A DNA stretch of 64,000 nucleotides from Accumulibacter sp. (GCA_024235695.1 JACKLX010000006.1:124001-188000), one strand, 5' to 3'. Counted from the stretch's first letter, positions 1 to 11,190 are shown. The notes: generated by a model not told the origin, from the letters alone. Program-made: numbers and translations.

Positions 1-2330
1 TGGCTGGCCGGACCTTCCTCGACCGCGTGCAGAAAGACGATGCGCTCGCCGTGCTCGATGGCACCGAGGTGGACATTGGCCAGTTCGGCGTATTCGTTGG
101 CGAGCAGGGTCAGCTCGAAGTAGTGTGTCGCGAACAGCGTCAGGCAGCGGTTCTTCTCGATCAGCTGGCGACAGATCGCGAAAGCCAGCGCCATGCCGTC
201 AAAGGTCGAGGTGCCGCGTCCCACTTCGTCCATCAGCACCAGGCTGCGCTCGGTCGCGTGATGGAGGATCGCTGCCGATTCGGTCATTTCGACCATGAAG
301 GTCGAGCGACCACCGGCGAGATCGTCGGCCGCGCCGATACGCGTGAAGATCTGGTCGAGCGGGCCGAGGACGGCGCTGCTGGCCGGCACGTAGCTGCCGA
401 CGTGGGCGAGCAGTGCGATCAACGCCGTCTGCCGCATGTAGGTCGACTTGCCGCCCATGTTCGGGCCGGTGATCAGCAGCAGTCGCCGGTGGTCGTCGAG
501 GCGTGTCTGGTTGGCGATGAAGGGTTCGCCGTCGGCAAGCTGGTCCTCGACGACCGGATGGCGTCCAGCTTCGATCAGCAGGCCCGGCTCGGACGAAAAC
601 AGCGGCCGGCAATAGTTGCGCCGCAGCGCCGTGTCGGCGAAAGCCGCCAGCAGATCGACGTTGGCCACCGCCTGCGCGATCTGCTGCAGGCGCGGCAGAT
701 CGCCCTGCAATTCGCCCAGCAGACCGTCGTAGAGCAGCTTCTCGCGGGCCAGCGAGCGGTCCCTGGCCGACAGGGCCTTGTCTTCGAAAGCCTTTAGCTC
801 GGGCGTCAGATAGCGCTCGGCGTTCTTCAGTGTTTGCCGGCGACGGTAGTCGTCGGGGATCCGGGCAGCATTGGCGTGCGTCACCTCGATGAAGAAACCA
901 TGCACGCGGTTGTACTCGACCTTGAGGTTGGCGATACCCGTGCGTTCGCGTTCGCGCGCCTCGAGTGCGAGCAGGAAGGCGCCACAGTTGTCGTTCAGGG
1001 CGCGCAATTCGTCGAGTTCGGCGTCGTAGCCGCCAGCGATGACGCCGCCGTCGCGGATCAGGCTCGCCGGTTCCGGCATGATCGCTCGACGCAGACGGTC
1101 GAGCGCCTCGACCGGTGTCGCCAGTTGCTCGCGCAGTTCGGCGAGCAGCGGCGCGGCGCTCGCCACCAGCGGCAAGCGCAGCTCGTCGAGAGCAAGCAGG
1201 CTGTCGCGCAGACTCGACAGGTCGCGCGGCCGGGCGCTGCAGAGCGCGATGCGACCGGCGATCCGTTCGATGTCGGCAATCCCGCGCAAGGCCTGGCGCA
1301 GCGCTCGCAGCGTGCGATCACCATCGTCGAGCAGCATCGCGATTGCGGCATGGCGGGCAGTCGGGATCGCCGGATCGCGCAGAGGGTGATGAAGCGCGTG
1401 CCGCAGCAGCCGCGAGCCCATCGAGGTGATGCAGTTGTCGAGCAGGCTGTACAAGGTTGGCGCGGTCTGGCCACGCAAGGTTTCGGTGAGTTCGAGATTG
1501 CGCCGGGTGGCGGTGTCCAGGCCGAGGAAGGTCGCGTCGCGTTCGACGATCAGCGCCTGCAGGTGCGGCAGGGCGCGCGCCTGCGTCGCCTGCGCGTAAC
1601 GCAGCAGGGCGCCGGCAGCGGCTATCGCCGGTCGCAGTCCGTCGGCGCCGAAACCGGCCAGCGAGCGGGTGGCGAAATGCGCACACAGTTCGCGGCTGGC
1701 CGCCTCGACGTCGAAGTGCCATGCCGGCTGACGCGTCAGCGCCGCCTCGACCGCAATCCCCGGGTCAAAGCCATCGGCAACGATGATTTCAGCCGGCCGA
1801 ATGCGCTCCAGGGTCGTCGCCAGTCGCGCCGCCGTGACTTCGCAGACGCGGAACTCGCCGCTGGCCAGATTGATCCAGGCCAGCCCGACGACTTGCCGCG
1901 TGGCGTGGATGGCGAGCAGCAGGGTGTCGCGTTTTTCGTCGAGCAGCGCCGCGTCGGTCAGCGTTCCGGGCGTAACGATCCGTGCCACCGCTCGCTCGAC
2001 CGGACCCTTGCTGGTCGCTGGATCGCCGATCTGCTCGCAGATCACCACCGATTCGCCCAGCCTGACCAGTTTCGCCAGGTACTGCTCGACCGCGTGATAA
2101 GGCACGCCGGCCATCCTGATCGGCTGCCCGGCCGACTGGCCACGCGTCGTCAGGGTGATGTCCAGCAGGCGCGCCGCCTTCTCGGCGTCGTCGAAGAACA
2201 ACTCGTAGAAATCGCCCATCCGGTAAAACAGCAGCAGGCCCGGATGCTGCGCCTTGATGCGCAGGTACTGCTCCATCATCGGCGTATGTGCCGCTTTAAC
2301 ATCCTGTGCCACGTCTTGGTTCCTGTGCAT
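1..2330 (-). CDS. mutS: DNA mismatch repair ATPase MutS (3' end outside window)
   Basis: MutS recognises base mismatches and small loops and starts methyl-directed repair with MutL. The visible 776 codons begin at an ATG at 2328-2330. The N-terminal mismatch-binding domain follows within about 20 residues ([20 protein letters not shown], then [10 protein letters not shown], which holds the conserved Phe-x-Glu region). The reading runs off the left edge inside the ATPase domain, in the stretch [10 protein letters not shown], so roughly the last 80-100 residues are missing. It is divergent from the MscS gene across 433 bp. The assignment is secure; only the C-terminus is unseen. Confidence 0.96.
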   Translation of the reverse strand, partial: MHRNQDVAQDVKAAHTPMMEQYLRIKAQHPGLLLFYRMGDFYELFFDDAEKAARLLDITLTTRGQSAGQPIRMAGVPYHAVEQYLAKLVRLGESVVICEQIGDPATSKGPVERAVARIVTPGTLTDAALLDEKRDTLLLAIHATRQVVGLAWINLASGEFRVCEVTAARLATTLERIRPAEIIVADGFDPGIAVEAALTRQPAWHFDVEAASRELCAHFATRSLAGFGADGLRPAIAAAGALLRYAQATQARALPHLQALIVERDATFLGLDTATRRNLELTETLRGQTAPTLYSLLDNCITSMGSRLLRHALHHPLRDPAIPTARHAAIAMLLDDGDRTLRALRQALRGIADIERIAGRIALCSARPRDLSSLRDSLLALDELRLPLVASAAPLLAELREQLATPVEALDRLRRAIMPEPASLIRDGGVIAGGYDAELDELRALNDNCGAFLLALEARERERTGIANLKVEYNRVHGFFIEVTHANAARIPDDYRRRQTLKNAERYLTPELKAFEDKALSARDRSLAREKLLYDGLLGELQGDLPRLQQIAQAVANVDLLAAFADTALRRNYCRPLFSSEPGLLIEAGRHPVVEDQLADGEPFIANQTRLDDHRRLLLITGPNMGGKSTYMRQTALIALLAHVGSYVPASSAVLGPLDQIFTRIGAADDLAGGRSTFMVEMTESAAILHHATERSLVLMDEVGRGTSTFDGMALAFAICRQLIEKNRCLTLFATHYFELTLLANEYAELANVHLGAIEHGERIVFLHAVEEGPAS

Positions 2331-2763
2331 GTATCAGGGGCGCCTGCGCTGTTCGGCGGCGACGTCGGGCGCGCCGATCGCCGGGCGCCAACCGCCGGTC
2401 TGATGATCGCCCAGGCTTCTGCCGACGAATCCCGGACGACACTTTCCCCGGACGAGCCAGCGGCTGCCGCGAAAGCGACATCTTAACAGTGCCGGGAACC
2501 GCGGGCGCCGCGTCGCGGCACTGGCAATGGCGAGCGCGCTGAGCTGGCCAGCCGCGGGCGTCGGCAGGCGGCGAGCTCGATGCTAGAATCCAGCCGGCCG
2601 CCGCGGACCGCTCAACAGTGCTGTTGCCGATGCTCGCCGATTTTGGCGACCATGGGACACCGTCGAACAGTCCTGCAGCGTCGCCAGTGACGGGGCGAAT
2701 CGCCGCGCCGTGTCGGCGGCGATGATCTCGGCCACTGCCAAAACGATCAGGAGACGGAAACCG
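2331..2763. other. Intergenic region between divergent mutS and mscS
   Basis: These 433 bp separate two divergent genes and should contain both promoters. I see no open frame with a credible start and ribosome site. A TAGAAT hexamer at 2584-2589 could be a -10 element for the rightward gene, but there is no convincing -35. AGGAG at 2749-2753 is the ribosome site of the MscS gene. Confidence 0.4.
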
Positions 2764-3699
2764 ATGGATACCGCTGTTCTTGACCAGTTGCTCGACTGGA
2801 GCTCCCGCCCCTGGTTTCGTCTCGGCAACACCGACATCACCTTGCTGCGGGTCGTCGGGCTGGTCGCCATTCTCTTCTTCTTCTGGTGGTTCGCGTCGCT
2901 GCTTGAGCGCAGCCTGCGGCAGATGGCGCGCGCCGGCAACATGGTGAAATTCTCCGATTCGGCGATCTTTGCGCTGACCCGCATCGTTCGCTACCTGGTC
3001 TGGATTCTCGGCAGCATCGTCGGCCTGGCGTATCTCGGCTTCGACCTCGCCAGTCTGGCAATCGTCGGCGGGGCGATGAGCGTCGGCATCGGTTTTGGCC
3101 TGCAGAACATCTTCAGCAATCTCGTCTCGGGGATCCTCATTCTGGTCGAGAAGACGCTCAAGCTCGGTGACTTTGTCGACCTGCAATCCGGGGTGGTCGG
3201 CAAGGTGACGGAGATCGGCCTGCGCTACACTCGCGTCACGACCAACGACAACGTCGACGTGATCGTTCCCAATTCCGAGTTCATCAACGGACGCGTCACC
3301 AACTGGACGCTCGACGACCACCTGCGCCGCATCCACGTCTCGTTCGGCGTCGCCTACGGGTCGGACAAGAACGTCGTCCGTGACGCGGTGACTGCCGCCG
3401 CGCGTCAGGTCAGCGGGACCATCGACCAGCCCGGCCGGGCACCCGAGGTGTGGTTGGTCAACTTCGGCGACAGCAGCCTCGACTTCGAACTGGTGGTCTG
3501 GGTCAGTCATGACCTCGCCATCTCGCCCGGGCGCACGCACGCGCGTTACCTGTGGGAGATCGAGACGGCGCTGGCTGCCGCCGGCATCGAGATTCCCTTC
3601 CCGCAGCGTGACCTGCATGTCCGCTCGGGACGGCTTACCGTCGATCTGGCCGGCGGTTTGCCGCCAGCGTCAGCCGGCCCCGAATCCGTCGTGCGATAG
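2764..3699 (+). CDS. MscS-family small-conductance mechanosensitive channel
   Basis: Inner-membrane channel of 311 residues that should open on membrane tension during osmotic downshock. Three hydrophobic segments occupy the first third. The pore helix and following beta domain show AIVGGAMSVGIGFGLQNIFS, then GILILVEKTLKLGDFV and VPNSEFINGRVTNW, which are hallmark MscS signatures. I chose the ATG at 2764 because AGGAG sits 10 bp upstream; an in-frame ATG at 2710 lacks such a site. The length fits the short MscS class rather than MscK. It is convergent with the helicase gene, with only 8 bp between stops. Confidence 0.93.
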   Translation: MDTAVLDQLLDWSSRPWFRLGNTDITLLRVVGLVAILFFFWWFASLLERSLRQMARAGNMVKFSDSAIFALTRIVRYLVWILGSIVGLAYLGFDLASLAIVGGAMSVGIGFGLQNIFSNLVSGILILVEKTLKLGDFVDLQSGVVGKVTEIGLRYTRVTTNDNVDVIVPNSEFINGRVTNWTLDDHLRRIHVSFGVAYGSDKNVVRDAVTAAARQVSGTIDQPGRAPEVWLVNFGDSSLDFELVVWVSHDLAISPGRTHARYLWEIETALAAAGIEIPFPQRDLHVRSGRLTVDLAGGLPPASAGPESVVR

Positions 3700-3707
3700 C
3701 GCCGGCG

Positions 3708-5882
3708 CTACTTCCACATCGCACGCATGTCGGCCGCCAGATCGAGCGCCTGCTGTTTCGCGGCGGGATTTCCGGCCGGCGTTGCCGCCGCGGGTGGCCA
3801 GGAAAGCGCTTCGAAATGGCGCAGCAGCGAGTTGGCGATGAAGCGCGTGCGGCTGCCATAAACATGCCGGTCGCCGAATCCGGACTGGTGGCTGACGTAG
3901 AAGCGCTGTGGCACGACGATGTCGAGCGACTCCCTGGCGCGGGTCATGGCGACGTACAGCAGGCGACGCTCTTCCTCGATTTCGCTCGCCGAGCCGGTGG
4001 CCATGTCGGACGGAATACAGCCGTCGACGGCGTTCAGTAAGGTCACCGCATTCCACTCCTGCCCCTTGGCCGAGTGGATGGTCGACAGGATCAGGTAATC
4101 CTCGTCGAGCAGCGGTGGTCCCGCCTGGTCGCTGCTGGCGTTCGGCGGATCGAGCGTCAGTTCGGTCAGGAAGCGTTCGGCGCTGGCGTAGGTCGTCGCG
4201 ATCCGCGCCAACTGCTCGATGTCGGCCTGCCGGATCAGTGCGTCTTCGTGCAGCCGATCGATCTGCGTCTGGTACCAGCGGCAGATCCGGTCGAAGGGCG
4301 CCGGCCAGGCGGCAGCGTCGGCATCGCCGGCGGTGATCAGCGCGGCGAATTCGAGCCAGGCGATCCGTGCGCCTTCGGGCACGAGCCGTTCGCCGAGCAG
4401 CGCGCCGCCCGGGTTGGCCGCCTCGACCTCGCTCAGTACCCGGCCGGCGGTCTTCGGCCCGATCCCGGCGACCAGTTGCATGGCGCGGAAACCGGCCAGG
4501 CGATCATGCCGATTCTGTGCCCAGCGCAGGATCGCCAGCACGTCCTTGACGTGCGCCGCTTCGAGAAACTTGAGACCGCCGAACTTGACGAAGGGAATGT
4601 TGCGTCGGGTCAGCTCGAGTTCCAGCCGTACGCTGTGTTGCGCGGTCCGGAAGAGCACCGCCTGCGCTTTGAGCGTGACGCCGGCCTCACGGCGGGCAAG
4701 GACCTGTTCGACGACATACGCCGCCTGGTCTGCGTCGTCGCGCACCGAGACCAGGCGCGGTTTCTGCGAGGAAGGACGCTCGCTCCACAGGTCCTTGCTG
4801 AATCGCTCGCTGGCGAGTGCAATGACGCCGTTTGCGGCGGCCAGGATCGCTTGCGTCGAGCGGTAGTTGCGGTCCAGCGTGACGAGCTGCGCAGGCGGAT
4901 CGAAGCTGGCTGGAAAATCGAGGATATTGCGTACGGTCGCGCCGCGGAAGGCGTAGATCGACTGCGCGTCGTCGCCGACCACGGTCAGGCCACGGCCATC
5001 CGGTTTCATCGCCAGCAGGATGGCCGCCTGCAGCCGGTTGGTGTCCTGATATTCGTCGACCAGTACGTAGCTGAAGCGCTCGCCGATCTCGCGCGCCAGC
5101 GCCGGTTCGCCGACCATCTGCGCCCAGTAGAGCAACAGATCGTCGTAGTCGAGGACCCGCTGCGCCTGCTTCGCCTCGACGTAGGCGAGGAACAGTCGCT
5201 GCAGCTCTCCCTCCCATTCGGTGCACCATGGGAAGGTGGATTGCAGGACGTCACGCAGTGGCGCCCGGGTATTGATCGCCGCCGAGTAGATCGCCAGACA
5301 GGTGGCTTTCAGGGGGAAGCGCTTGTCCTTTGCCGAGAAGCCCAGACCGTGGCGCACCAGGTTGATCAGGTCGCCGGAGTCCTGCCGGTCATGGATGGTG
5401 AACGCCGGATCGAGACCGATGCGGCCGGCGTACTCGCGCAGCAGGCGCGCGCCGACGCCATGAAAGGTGCCGGACCAGGCCAGCGACGGTGCGCCGGCCG
5501 GCGAGCGAGTCCCGCCGCGGCTGCCGAGCAGGCGTTCGACACGGCGCGTCATCTCACTGGCGGCGCGCCGCGAAAAGGTCAACAGCAGGATCCGTCCTGG
5601 ATCGGCGCCGCGGCCGAGCAGCCGGGCAACGCGGTGTACCAGCGTGGCCGTCTTGCCGGAACCGGCGCCGGCGATGATCAGCAGCGGCCGGTGTCGGCCG
5701 TCGCCGGCAGCGCTACAATCGTCGATCCCGAAGCTGACCGCCGCACGCTGGGCATCGTTCAAATGCGCCAGCGGATCGACCGCCGCTGGCCGCGCCGGCC
5801 TGTCGAGCGCGGTCTTCCCGCCGGGGCGATCAAGCGCTGCGCGGATGGCCTGGCAGCCGGCGACGTCGGCGCTCATCGGCAA
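3708..5882 (-). CDS. UvrD/Rep-family superfamily 1 DNA helicase
   Basis: ATP-dependent 3'-5' DNA helicase of 724 residues. The Walker A motif IIAGAGSGKT lies near residue 90. Other helicase motifs are YVLVDEYQDTN (motif II), VVGDDAQSIYAFRGA (motif III), STIHSAKGQEWNAV (motif V) and RRLLYVAMTRARESL (motif VI). The first ~45 residues are low-complexity and unlike UvrD, so the true start may lie further in; an ATG two codons downstream is equally possible. It lacks the long C-terminus of classical UvrD. It is probably a repair or replication-restart helicase, not necessarily UvrD itself. It may be transcribed after menB-menC, with 165 bp between them. Confidence 0.9.
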   Translation of the reverse strand: MPMSADVAGCQAIRAALDRPGGKTALDRPARPAAVDPLAHLNDAQRAAVSFGIDDCSAAGDGRHRPLLIIAGAGSGKTATLVHRVARLLGRGADPGRILLLTFSRRAASEMTRRVERLLGSRGGTRSPAGAPSLAWSGTFHGVGARLLREYAGRIGLDPAFTIHDRQDSGDLINLVRHGLGFSAKDKRFPLKATCLAIYSAAINTRAPLRDVLQSTFPWCTEWEGELQRLFLAYVEAKQAQRVLDYDDLLLYWAQMVGEPALAREIGERFSYVLVDEYQDTNRLQAAILLAMKPDGRGLTVVGDDAQSIYAFRGATVRNILDFPASFDPPAQLVTLDRNYRSTQAILAAANGVIALASERFSKDLWSERPSSQKPRLVSVRDDADQAAYVVEQVLARREAGVTLKAQAVLFRTAQHSVRLELELTRRNIPFVKFGGLKFLEAAHVKDVLAILRWAQNRHDRLAGFRAMQLVAGIGPKTAGRVLSEVEAANPGGALLGERLVPEGARIAWLEFAALITAGDADAAAWPAPFDRICRWYQTQIDRLHEDALIRQADIEQLARIATTYASAERFLTELTLDPPNASSDQAGPPLLDEDYLILSTIHSAKGQEWNAVTLLNAVDGCIPSDMATGSASEIEEERRLLYVAMTRARESLDIVVPQRFYVSHQSGFGDRHVYGSRTRFIANSLLRHFEALSWPPAAATPAGNPAAKQQALDLAADMRAMWK

Positions 5883-6047
5883 CGCGCAATGCCTTCAGCG
5901 GCAGCACGCAGCCATCGCCTGCCGGCTGCTTGCCGGCAGGCGGCTGCGCCAGCCTGCCGTGGCCGAACAGCTTTCACCATTTGCTTTCCGGGTTGCTGTG
6001 ATTAACAACAGTATAACGCAGTGGGCAGGGTCCGACGGCGCCTACCC

Positions 6048-7166
6048 TCACGCCGGATCGGTGTCGCTGACATCGGAGAAAACGAGCCGCTCGTCGGGGG
6101 TGAATGCCAGGCCCGCTGCGTTCGGCAGGGTCAGCCGGCCGCTGCCGACGATCGGTGGAACGCCGGTGTTTCGGACCAGCCAGCCGGAAGTGGCCAGGCC
6201 GTGCGCCAGGTCGTTGTCCAGAGCCAGCGCGAGCTGGGCCGCCGCGGTGACGCCGCAGGCGCTTTCGACACTGCTGGTGACGATGCATTGGAGGCCGGCA
6301 TGGCTTGCTCGCCGCGCCAGGGCCAGGGCGGGCAGCAGCCCGCCGGTGCGCGTCGGCTTGATCACCAGTCGGCGAACCGGTCGATTGCGCAGGATGTCTG
6401 CAAAGGTCAGCAGCGACGCTGACTCGTCGATGGCGATGGCGATTCCGGTAGCGGCCTGCAGGTTCCCGAGCTGCTCCAGTCCGGGCTCGGCCAGGGGTTC
6501 TTCAAGCATCTCGATCGGCAGTCCGTGACAGCCGTGCAGGAAGCGCTCGGCATCCCGCCGGTGCCAGGCGCGGTTGGCGTCGAGGCGCAGGCAGATGGCC
6601 GCTGGCAGCACTTTCGCGAGGCGCTGCAGGTGGTTGACGTCGTCATCGACATCGGCCATCCCGACCTTCAACTTGAGCACCTTGAATCCCTCGGCGGTGG
6701 CGGTCCGGAGTTCGTCGTCGCGAACCTCGGCGATGCTGCCGAGCGCGGCATTGACCGCCACCGTCAGCGGCTCGTCGCGTTGCGCGGCGCTTGTCTGGTC
6801 GCCGCGCAGGCAAGTGGCCAGAGGCAGACCGGCGGCTTGTGCGAGCAGATCGAGCAGTGCCGTTTCGATCGCCAGGGAGACCGCCGGCGCGTGGCGACGC
6901 AAGGCGCTGTCGATGGTCTGCAGCGCATCGCCGGCAGGCACGCCGATCAGGCGCCGGGCCCGTGTGCGCAGTTCGCTGGCAGTATCCGCCGGGGTCGCAC
7001 TGCTGCTTCCGGGTAGCGGCGCGCAATCGCCGTGACCCTTGCGGCCGGTATCGGTGGTCAGGCGCAGCAGCCAGCCTTCGCGTCGTGCGAAAGCGCCGCT
7101 GGCGGTCACCCAGGCAGTGCGCAAGGGCAGGCGGTAGTGGTGCAGGCTGGCCGAACTGATCTTCAT
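6048..7166 (-). CDS. menC: o-Succinylbenzoate synthase-like enolase-superfamily enzyme
   Basis: 372-residue member of the mandelate racemase/muconate lactonising branch of the enolase superfamily. MenC dehydrates SHCHC to o-succinylbenzoate in menaquinone synthesis. Catalytic-barrel signatures are visible: LKLKVG (general base Lys), RLDANRAW, EEPLAEPG and AIDES for the metal ligands, and VIKPTRTGG (second Lys). Dipeptide epimerases share this fold, but the position 40 bp downstream of a clear menB on the same strand argues for MenC. The start codon is preceded by only a weak ribosome site, so translation may depend on the upstream gene. Confidence 0.82.
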   Translation of the reverse strand: MKISSASLHHYRLPLRTAWVTASGAFARREGWLLRLTTDTGRKGHGDCAPLPGSSSATPADTASELRTRARRLIGVPAGDALQTIDSALRRHAPAVSLAIETALLDLLAQAAGLPLATCLRGDQTSAAQRDEPLTVAVNAALGSIAEVRDDELRTATAEGFKVLKLKVGMADVDDDVNHLQRLAKVLPAAICLRLDANRAWHRRDAERFLHGCHGLPIEMLEEPLAEPGLEQLGNLQAATGIAIAIDESASLLTFADILRNRPVRRLVIKPTRTGGLLPALALARRASHAGLQCIVTSSVESACGVTAAAQLALALDNDLAHGLATSGWLVRNTGVPPIVGSGRLTLPNAAGLAFTPDERLVFSDVSDTDPA

Positions 7167-7206
7167 CGTGCGCTATCCGCTCGGCCACTGGCAGCCGGGC
7201 GGCCGC

Positions 7207-8046
7207 TCAGGGCCGCCGACGGTAGCGCGAAAAATCGGGCGTCCGTTTTTCGAGCCAGGCGTTGCGTCCTTCCTGGCCTTCTTCGGTCATGTAGAACAGT
7301 CCGGTCGCGTTGCCGGCGAGTTCCTGGATTCCCGCCAGACCGTCGGTATCGGCGTTGAAACCGGCCTTGATCATGCGCAAGGCCATCGGCGAGAGGCACA
7401 GCATCTCGCGACACCAGCCAACGGTTTCCTCCTCGAGTTCGGCGAGCGGCACGACCGCATTCACCAGTCCCATCGCCAGAGCTGTCGCTGCGTCGTACTG
7501 GCGGCAGAGCAGCCAGATTTCCTTGGCGCGCTTGAGGCCAATGGTGCGCGCCATCAGACCGGCGCCGAGGCCGGCGTCGAAGCTGCCGACGCGCGGTCCG
7601 GTTTGGCCGAAGCGGGCGTTGTCGGCAGCAATCGTCAGATCGCAGACCAGGTGCAGCACATGACCGCCTCCGATCGCGTAACCGGCGACCATCGCTACCA
7701 CCGGTTTCGGGCAGCGACGAATCTGCATCTGCAGGTCAAGGACGTTGAGGTGCGGCATGCCGGCCTCGTCATGGTAGCCACCGTCATCGCCGCGCACCGT
7801 CTGATCGCCGCCCGAGCAGAACGCCTGGTGGCCGGCACCACCGAGGATGATCACGCCAACCTGCGGATCGAACTGCGCACGGTGCATGGCGTCGATCAAC
7901 TGCTCTATCGTTTCGGGGCGAAAGGCATTGCGCCGCTCGGGCCGATTGATGACAATGCGGGCGATGCCTTCGGCGAAATCGTACCGTATGTCGGAATAAG
8001 GCGTGTCGGCAGCGCGTGCCTGCCAGTCGAGAGCGGAGCGAATCAT
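7207..8046 (-). CDS. menB: 1,4-Dihydroxy-2-naphthoyl-CoA synthase
   Basis: Crotonase-fold enzyme of 279 residues that closes the second ring of the menaquinone precursor from o-succinylbenzoyl-CoA. MenB-specific segments are all present: [68 protein letters not shown] and the C-terminal [15 protein letters not shown]. These distinguish it from ordinary enoyl-CoA hydratases. I start at MIRSALDW (8044-8046). A much longer upstream frame runs through non-coding sequence and into the opposite-strand genes. It is probably the first gene of a menB-menC transcript whose promoter lies in the 132-bp divergent region before 8179. Confidence 0.93.
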   Translation of the reverse strand: MIRSALDWQARAADTPYSDIRYDFAEGIARIVINRPERRNAFRPETIEQLIDAMHRAQFDPQVGVIILGGAGHQAFCSGGDQTVRGDDGGYHDEAGMPHLNVLDLQMQIRRCPKPVVAMVAGYAIGGGHVLHLVCDLTIAADNARFGQTGPRVGSFDAGLGAGLMARTIGLKRAKEIWLLCRQYDAATALAMGLVNAVVPLAELEEETVGWCREMLCLSPMALRMIKAGFNADTDGLAGIQELAGNATGLFYMTEEGQEGRNAWLEKRTPDFSRYRRRP

Positions 8047-8178
8047 CTGGGCGGTTTTCTCGAGGAGGGGTGACGGCGGGCAGTATAGCCGCTGCAGATT
8101 GCCAATTGATGATGGTGCGCGGTCCGGCAGCCGCCTGATCGATTCCGGCGCCAGACACTTTCCAGGCAGGAGGCTCAC

Positions 8179-8379
8179 ATGCATCGTAGGATACTTGCTG
8201 GAGATCGGCTGATTGCCGCCTTCCTCACCGGCTGCGTGCTGTTCAACTATCCGCTGTTGTCGCTGTTTGACCGGCCAAGCGAGATCTTCGGCATTCCCCT
8301 GGTCTACGCCTACATCTTCGTTGCCTGGGCGATGGTCATCGCCCTGATGGCCTGGGCCGTCGAACGGCGCTTCAAGTAG
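8179..8379 (+). CDS. Small two-helix membrane protein preceding the symporter-kinase
   Basis: 66-residue protein with two predicted transmembrane helices (about residues 10-27 and 40-60) and a basic C-terminus (ERRFK). A strong AGGAGG at 8168-8173 sits 5 bp before the ATG. It is 9 bp upstream of the symporter-kinase, so the two are almost certainly co-translated. Many SSS-family transporters have a small membrane partner encoded just upstream, and this could play that role. I do not recognise a named family with certainty. Confidence 0.8.
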   Translation: MHRRILAGDRLIAAFLTGCVLFNYPLLSLFDRPSEIFGIPLVYAYIFVAWAMVIALMAWAVERRFK

Positions 8380-8388
8380 GCGGCGACG

Positions 8389-11154
8389 ATGCTCGAAGCG
8401 CCGGTAGTCATCGCCACCTCGTTGCTCTACCTGGGGCTGTTGTTTGCCGCCGCGTACTGGGGCGACAAGCGCGCCGACCAGGGGCGGTCGATCATTGCCA
8501 ACCCGACCATCTACGCGCTGTCGATGGCCGTCTACTGCACGACATGGACCTTCTACGGCAGCGTTGGCCGCGCCGCGGTATCGGGAATCGGCTTCCTGCC
8601 GATCTACCTCGGTCCGACGCTGGTGATGTCGCTCGGCTGGATCGTCCTGCTGAAGATGATTCGCATCGTCAAGGCCAACCGCATCACGTCGATCGCCGAT
8701 TTCATCTCCTCGCGTTACGGCAAGAGTCACGGCCTTGGCGGATTGGTGACGATCATCGCCGTGATCGGGATCATTCCCTACATCGCCCTGCAACTGAAGG
8801 CCGTTTCGAGTACTGTCAGCCTGTTGCTCAGCTATCCGGCGATCGTCATGCCGCATCGCAGCGCGACGATGTCGGTGGCGGCCGACATCAGCTTCTACAT
8901 TGCCCTGATCCTGGCCGCATTCACCATCGTTTTCGGCACCCGGCATCTCGACGCCACCGAGCGCCACGAGGGCATGGTCGCGGCGATCGCCCTCGAGTCA
9001 GGCGTCAAGCTGGTCGCTTTCCTGGCGGTCGGCGTGTTCGTGACCTACGGCATTTACGACGGTTTCGGCGATATCTTCGACCACGCCGAGGCCCATCCGC
9101 CACTGCAACGGTTGATGACGGCGATTCCCTCCGGGCACGGCTATACCAGCTGGTTCTCGCTGATCATCCTGTCGGCGCTGGCGGTGCTGTTCCTGCCCCG
9201 GCAGTTCCAGGTGACGGTCGTCGAGAACGTCAACGAGGCGCACCTCAAGCGTGCCGTGTGGCTGTTTCCGCTCTACCTGTTGCTGATCAATATCTTCGTC
9301 CTGCCAATCGCACTCGGCGGTCTGATGCATTTTGCCGGGCAGGCGGTCGATGCCGACACCTTTGTTCTGACCTTGCCGATGTCGCAGCGGCAGGAGGGGC
9401 TGGTCTTGCTGGTCTTCATCGGTGGCCTGTCGGCGGCGACCGGCATGGTCATCGTCGAAACCATCGCCTTGTCGACCATGGTTTGCAACGACCTGGTGAT
9501 GCCTTTGATGCTGCGCCACAATCGGGCGGCGATTGAGGAGTCCAAGGACCTCTCGGGTCTGCTGCTCGGCATCCGGCGCGGTGCGATCGTCGTCATCCTG
9601 CTGCTTGGCTATCTCTATTTCCGCCTGGCCGGCGAAGCCTACGCGCTGGTCGCCATCGGGCTGATCAGCTTTTCGGCGGTGGCCCAGTTTGCGCCGGCGC
9701 TGATCGGCGGCATGTACTGGCGTGGTGGCACGCGCGGCGGCGCCCTGGCGGGTCTCTCGGCCGGTTTCCTGGTCTGGGGATATACCTTGCTGTTGCCCTC
9801 GTTCGCCAAGTCGGGCTGGCTTCCCGGCGACTTCCTGACCCATGGCCTGCTCGGCATCGAGCTCTTGCGGCCCCAGCAGCTGTTTGGCCTCAACGGTCTC
9901 GACGAGATCTCGCATTGCCTGTTCTGGAGTTTCCTTGCCAACATCGGCGGCTACGTCGGGGTTTCGCTGCTGCGGCCACCGATGGTCGCCGAGGCGACGC
10001 AGGCGACCCTGTTCGTCGACGCCCTGAGCGATACCGGGCAGGGTGGCGCGGTGTTGTGGCGCGGCCGCGCGCAGGTCAGCGACCTGCAGGAACTGGTCGG
10101 TCGCTTCCTCGGTCCGGCGCGCGCGCAATCGGCCTTCGCGGCTTTTGCGCGCCGGCAGGGTAGCGCTGGCGATGTCACCCCCGAGGCCGATGCCAAACTG
10201 GTGCAATTCGCCGAATCGCTGCTCGCCGGCGCCATCGGCAGCGCCTCGGCGCGGGTGATGGTCGCCTCGGTCGCCAAGGAGGAACCACTGAGCATCGACG
10301 AGGTGATGCACATCCTTGACGAGGCGTCGCAATTGCGCACCTACAGCCGCGAACTCGAGCGCAAGTCGCGCGAGCTGACCGCGGCAACGCTGGAACTGCA
10401 GGCCGCCAACGAACGCCTCCAGGAGCTTGATCGGGTCAAGGACGACATCATGTCGTCGGTGACGCACGAGTTGCGCACGCCGCTGACCTCGATCCGCGCC
10501 TTCTCGGAGCTGCTGCGTGACGATCCGCGGATGCACCTGGCTGATCGCGAGCGCTTCCTCGGCTTGATCGTCAGCGAGACCGAGCGCCTGACGCGGCTGA
10601 TCAACCAGACCCTCGACCTGGCGAAGATCGAGTCGGGGAGGGCGGACTGGAACGGCTGCGAGCTGGACCTGAAGGAAGTCATCGAGCAATCGATCGCCGC
10701 GACCAGCCAGTTGTTTCGCGAGAAAGAGGCGCACGTCGAGGTCGATCTGCCCGATAATCTGCCACGGATTCTCGCTGATCGCGATCGCCTGATCCAGGTG
10801 ATGCTGAACTTGTTGTCCAACGCGGTGAAGTTCCTGCAGCCGGGCAGTGGCCGGATTCGCGTCATCCTGGACCGCCTGGCGGATGGTTTGCAAGTCAGCG
10901 TCGCCGACAACGGCCCGGGGATCCGCCCGGAAGATCAGCAACTGGTTTTCGAGAAGTTCCGCCAGGTCGGCGACACGATGACCGCCAAGCCATCCGGTAC
11001 CGGCCTCGGATTGCCGATCAGCCGCCGGATCGTCGAGCACTTCGGCGGCAGGCTGTGGGTGGAAAGCGTCCCGGGTGAGGGCGCGACGTTTCGTTTTACC
11101 TTGCCTTTCGCGAACGCGCAGCAGCAGGAAGTGGTGCCGTCCGAGGGAGCATAG
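8389..11154 (+). CDS. Sodium/solute symporter-histidine kinase fusion (CrbS/MxtR/CbrA-like)
   Basis: 921-residue hybrid sensor. Residues ~1-520 form a 12-13-helix SSS transporter domain ([14 protein letters not shown] near the N-terminus, [35 protein letters not shown]). A linker of about 100 residues and a coiled coil follow. The HisKA box is [11 protein letters not shown] with phospho-acceptor His693. The ATPase domain shows [17 protein letters not shown] and GTGLGLPI. There is no receiver domain, so phosphate should go to a separate regulator, which is the next gene. Members of this class (CrbS in Vibrio, MxtR and CbrA in Pseudomonas) couple acetate or amino-acid sensing to carbon metabolism; the ligand here is unknown. 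Confidence 0.93.
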   Translation: MLEAPVVIATSLLYLGLLFAAAYWGDKRADQGRSIIANPTIYALSMAVYCTTWTFYGSVGRAAVSGIGFLPIYLGPTLVMSLGWIVLLKMIRIVKANRITSIADFISSRYGKSHGLGGLVTIIAVIGIIPYIALQLKAVSSTVSLLLSYPAIVMPHRSATMSVAADISFYIALILAAFTIVFGTRHLDATERHEGMVAAIALESGVKLVAFLAVGVFVTYGIYDGFGDIFDHAEAHPPLQRLMTAIPSGHGYTSWFSLIILSALAVLFLPRQFQVTVVENVNEAHLKRAVWLFPLYLLLINIFVLPIALGGLMHFAGQAVDADTFVLTLPMSQRQEGLVLLVFIGGLSAATGMVIVETIALSTMVCNDLVMPLMLRHNRAAIEESKDLSGLLLGIRRGAIVVILLLGYLYFRLAGEAYALVAIGLISFSAVAQFAPALIGGMYWRGGTRGGALAGLSAGFLVWGYTLLLPSFAKSGWLPGDFLTHGLLGIELLRPQQLFGLNGLDEISHCLFWSFLANIGGYVGVSLLRPPMVAEATQATLFVDALSDTGQGGAVLWRGRAQVSDLQELVGRFLGPARAQSAFAAFARRQGSAGDVTPEADAKLVQFAESLLAGAIGSASARVMVASVAKEEPLSIDEVMHILDEASQLRTYSRELERKSRELTAATLELQAANERLQELDRVKDDIMSSVTHELRTPLTSIRAFSELLRDDPRMHLADRERFLGLIVSETERLTRLINQTLDLAKIESGRADWNGCELDLKEVIEQSIAATSQLFREKEAHVEVDLPDNLPRILADRDRLIQVMLNLLSNAVKFLQPGSGRIRVILDRLADGLQVSVADNGPGIRPEDQQLVFEKFRQVGDTMTAKPSGTGLGLPISRRIVEHFGGRLWVESVPGEGATFRFTLPFANAQQQEVVPSEGA

Positions 11155-11190
11155 TTGTCTTGGCTGGGTTCATTCATGAGCGGAGTGTTG

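Noticed and set aside
834..2486. 550-codon rightward open frame opposite mutS
   Set aside because: It is antisense to the clear MutS coding frame, with compositional bias (Gln/Arg/Asp-rich) typical of shadow frames in GC-rich DNA, and no ribosome site.
4074..6005. 643-codon rightward frame opposite the helicase
   Set aside because: Antisense to an intact UvrD-like gene with all motifs; no recognisable domain in the shadow frame.
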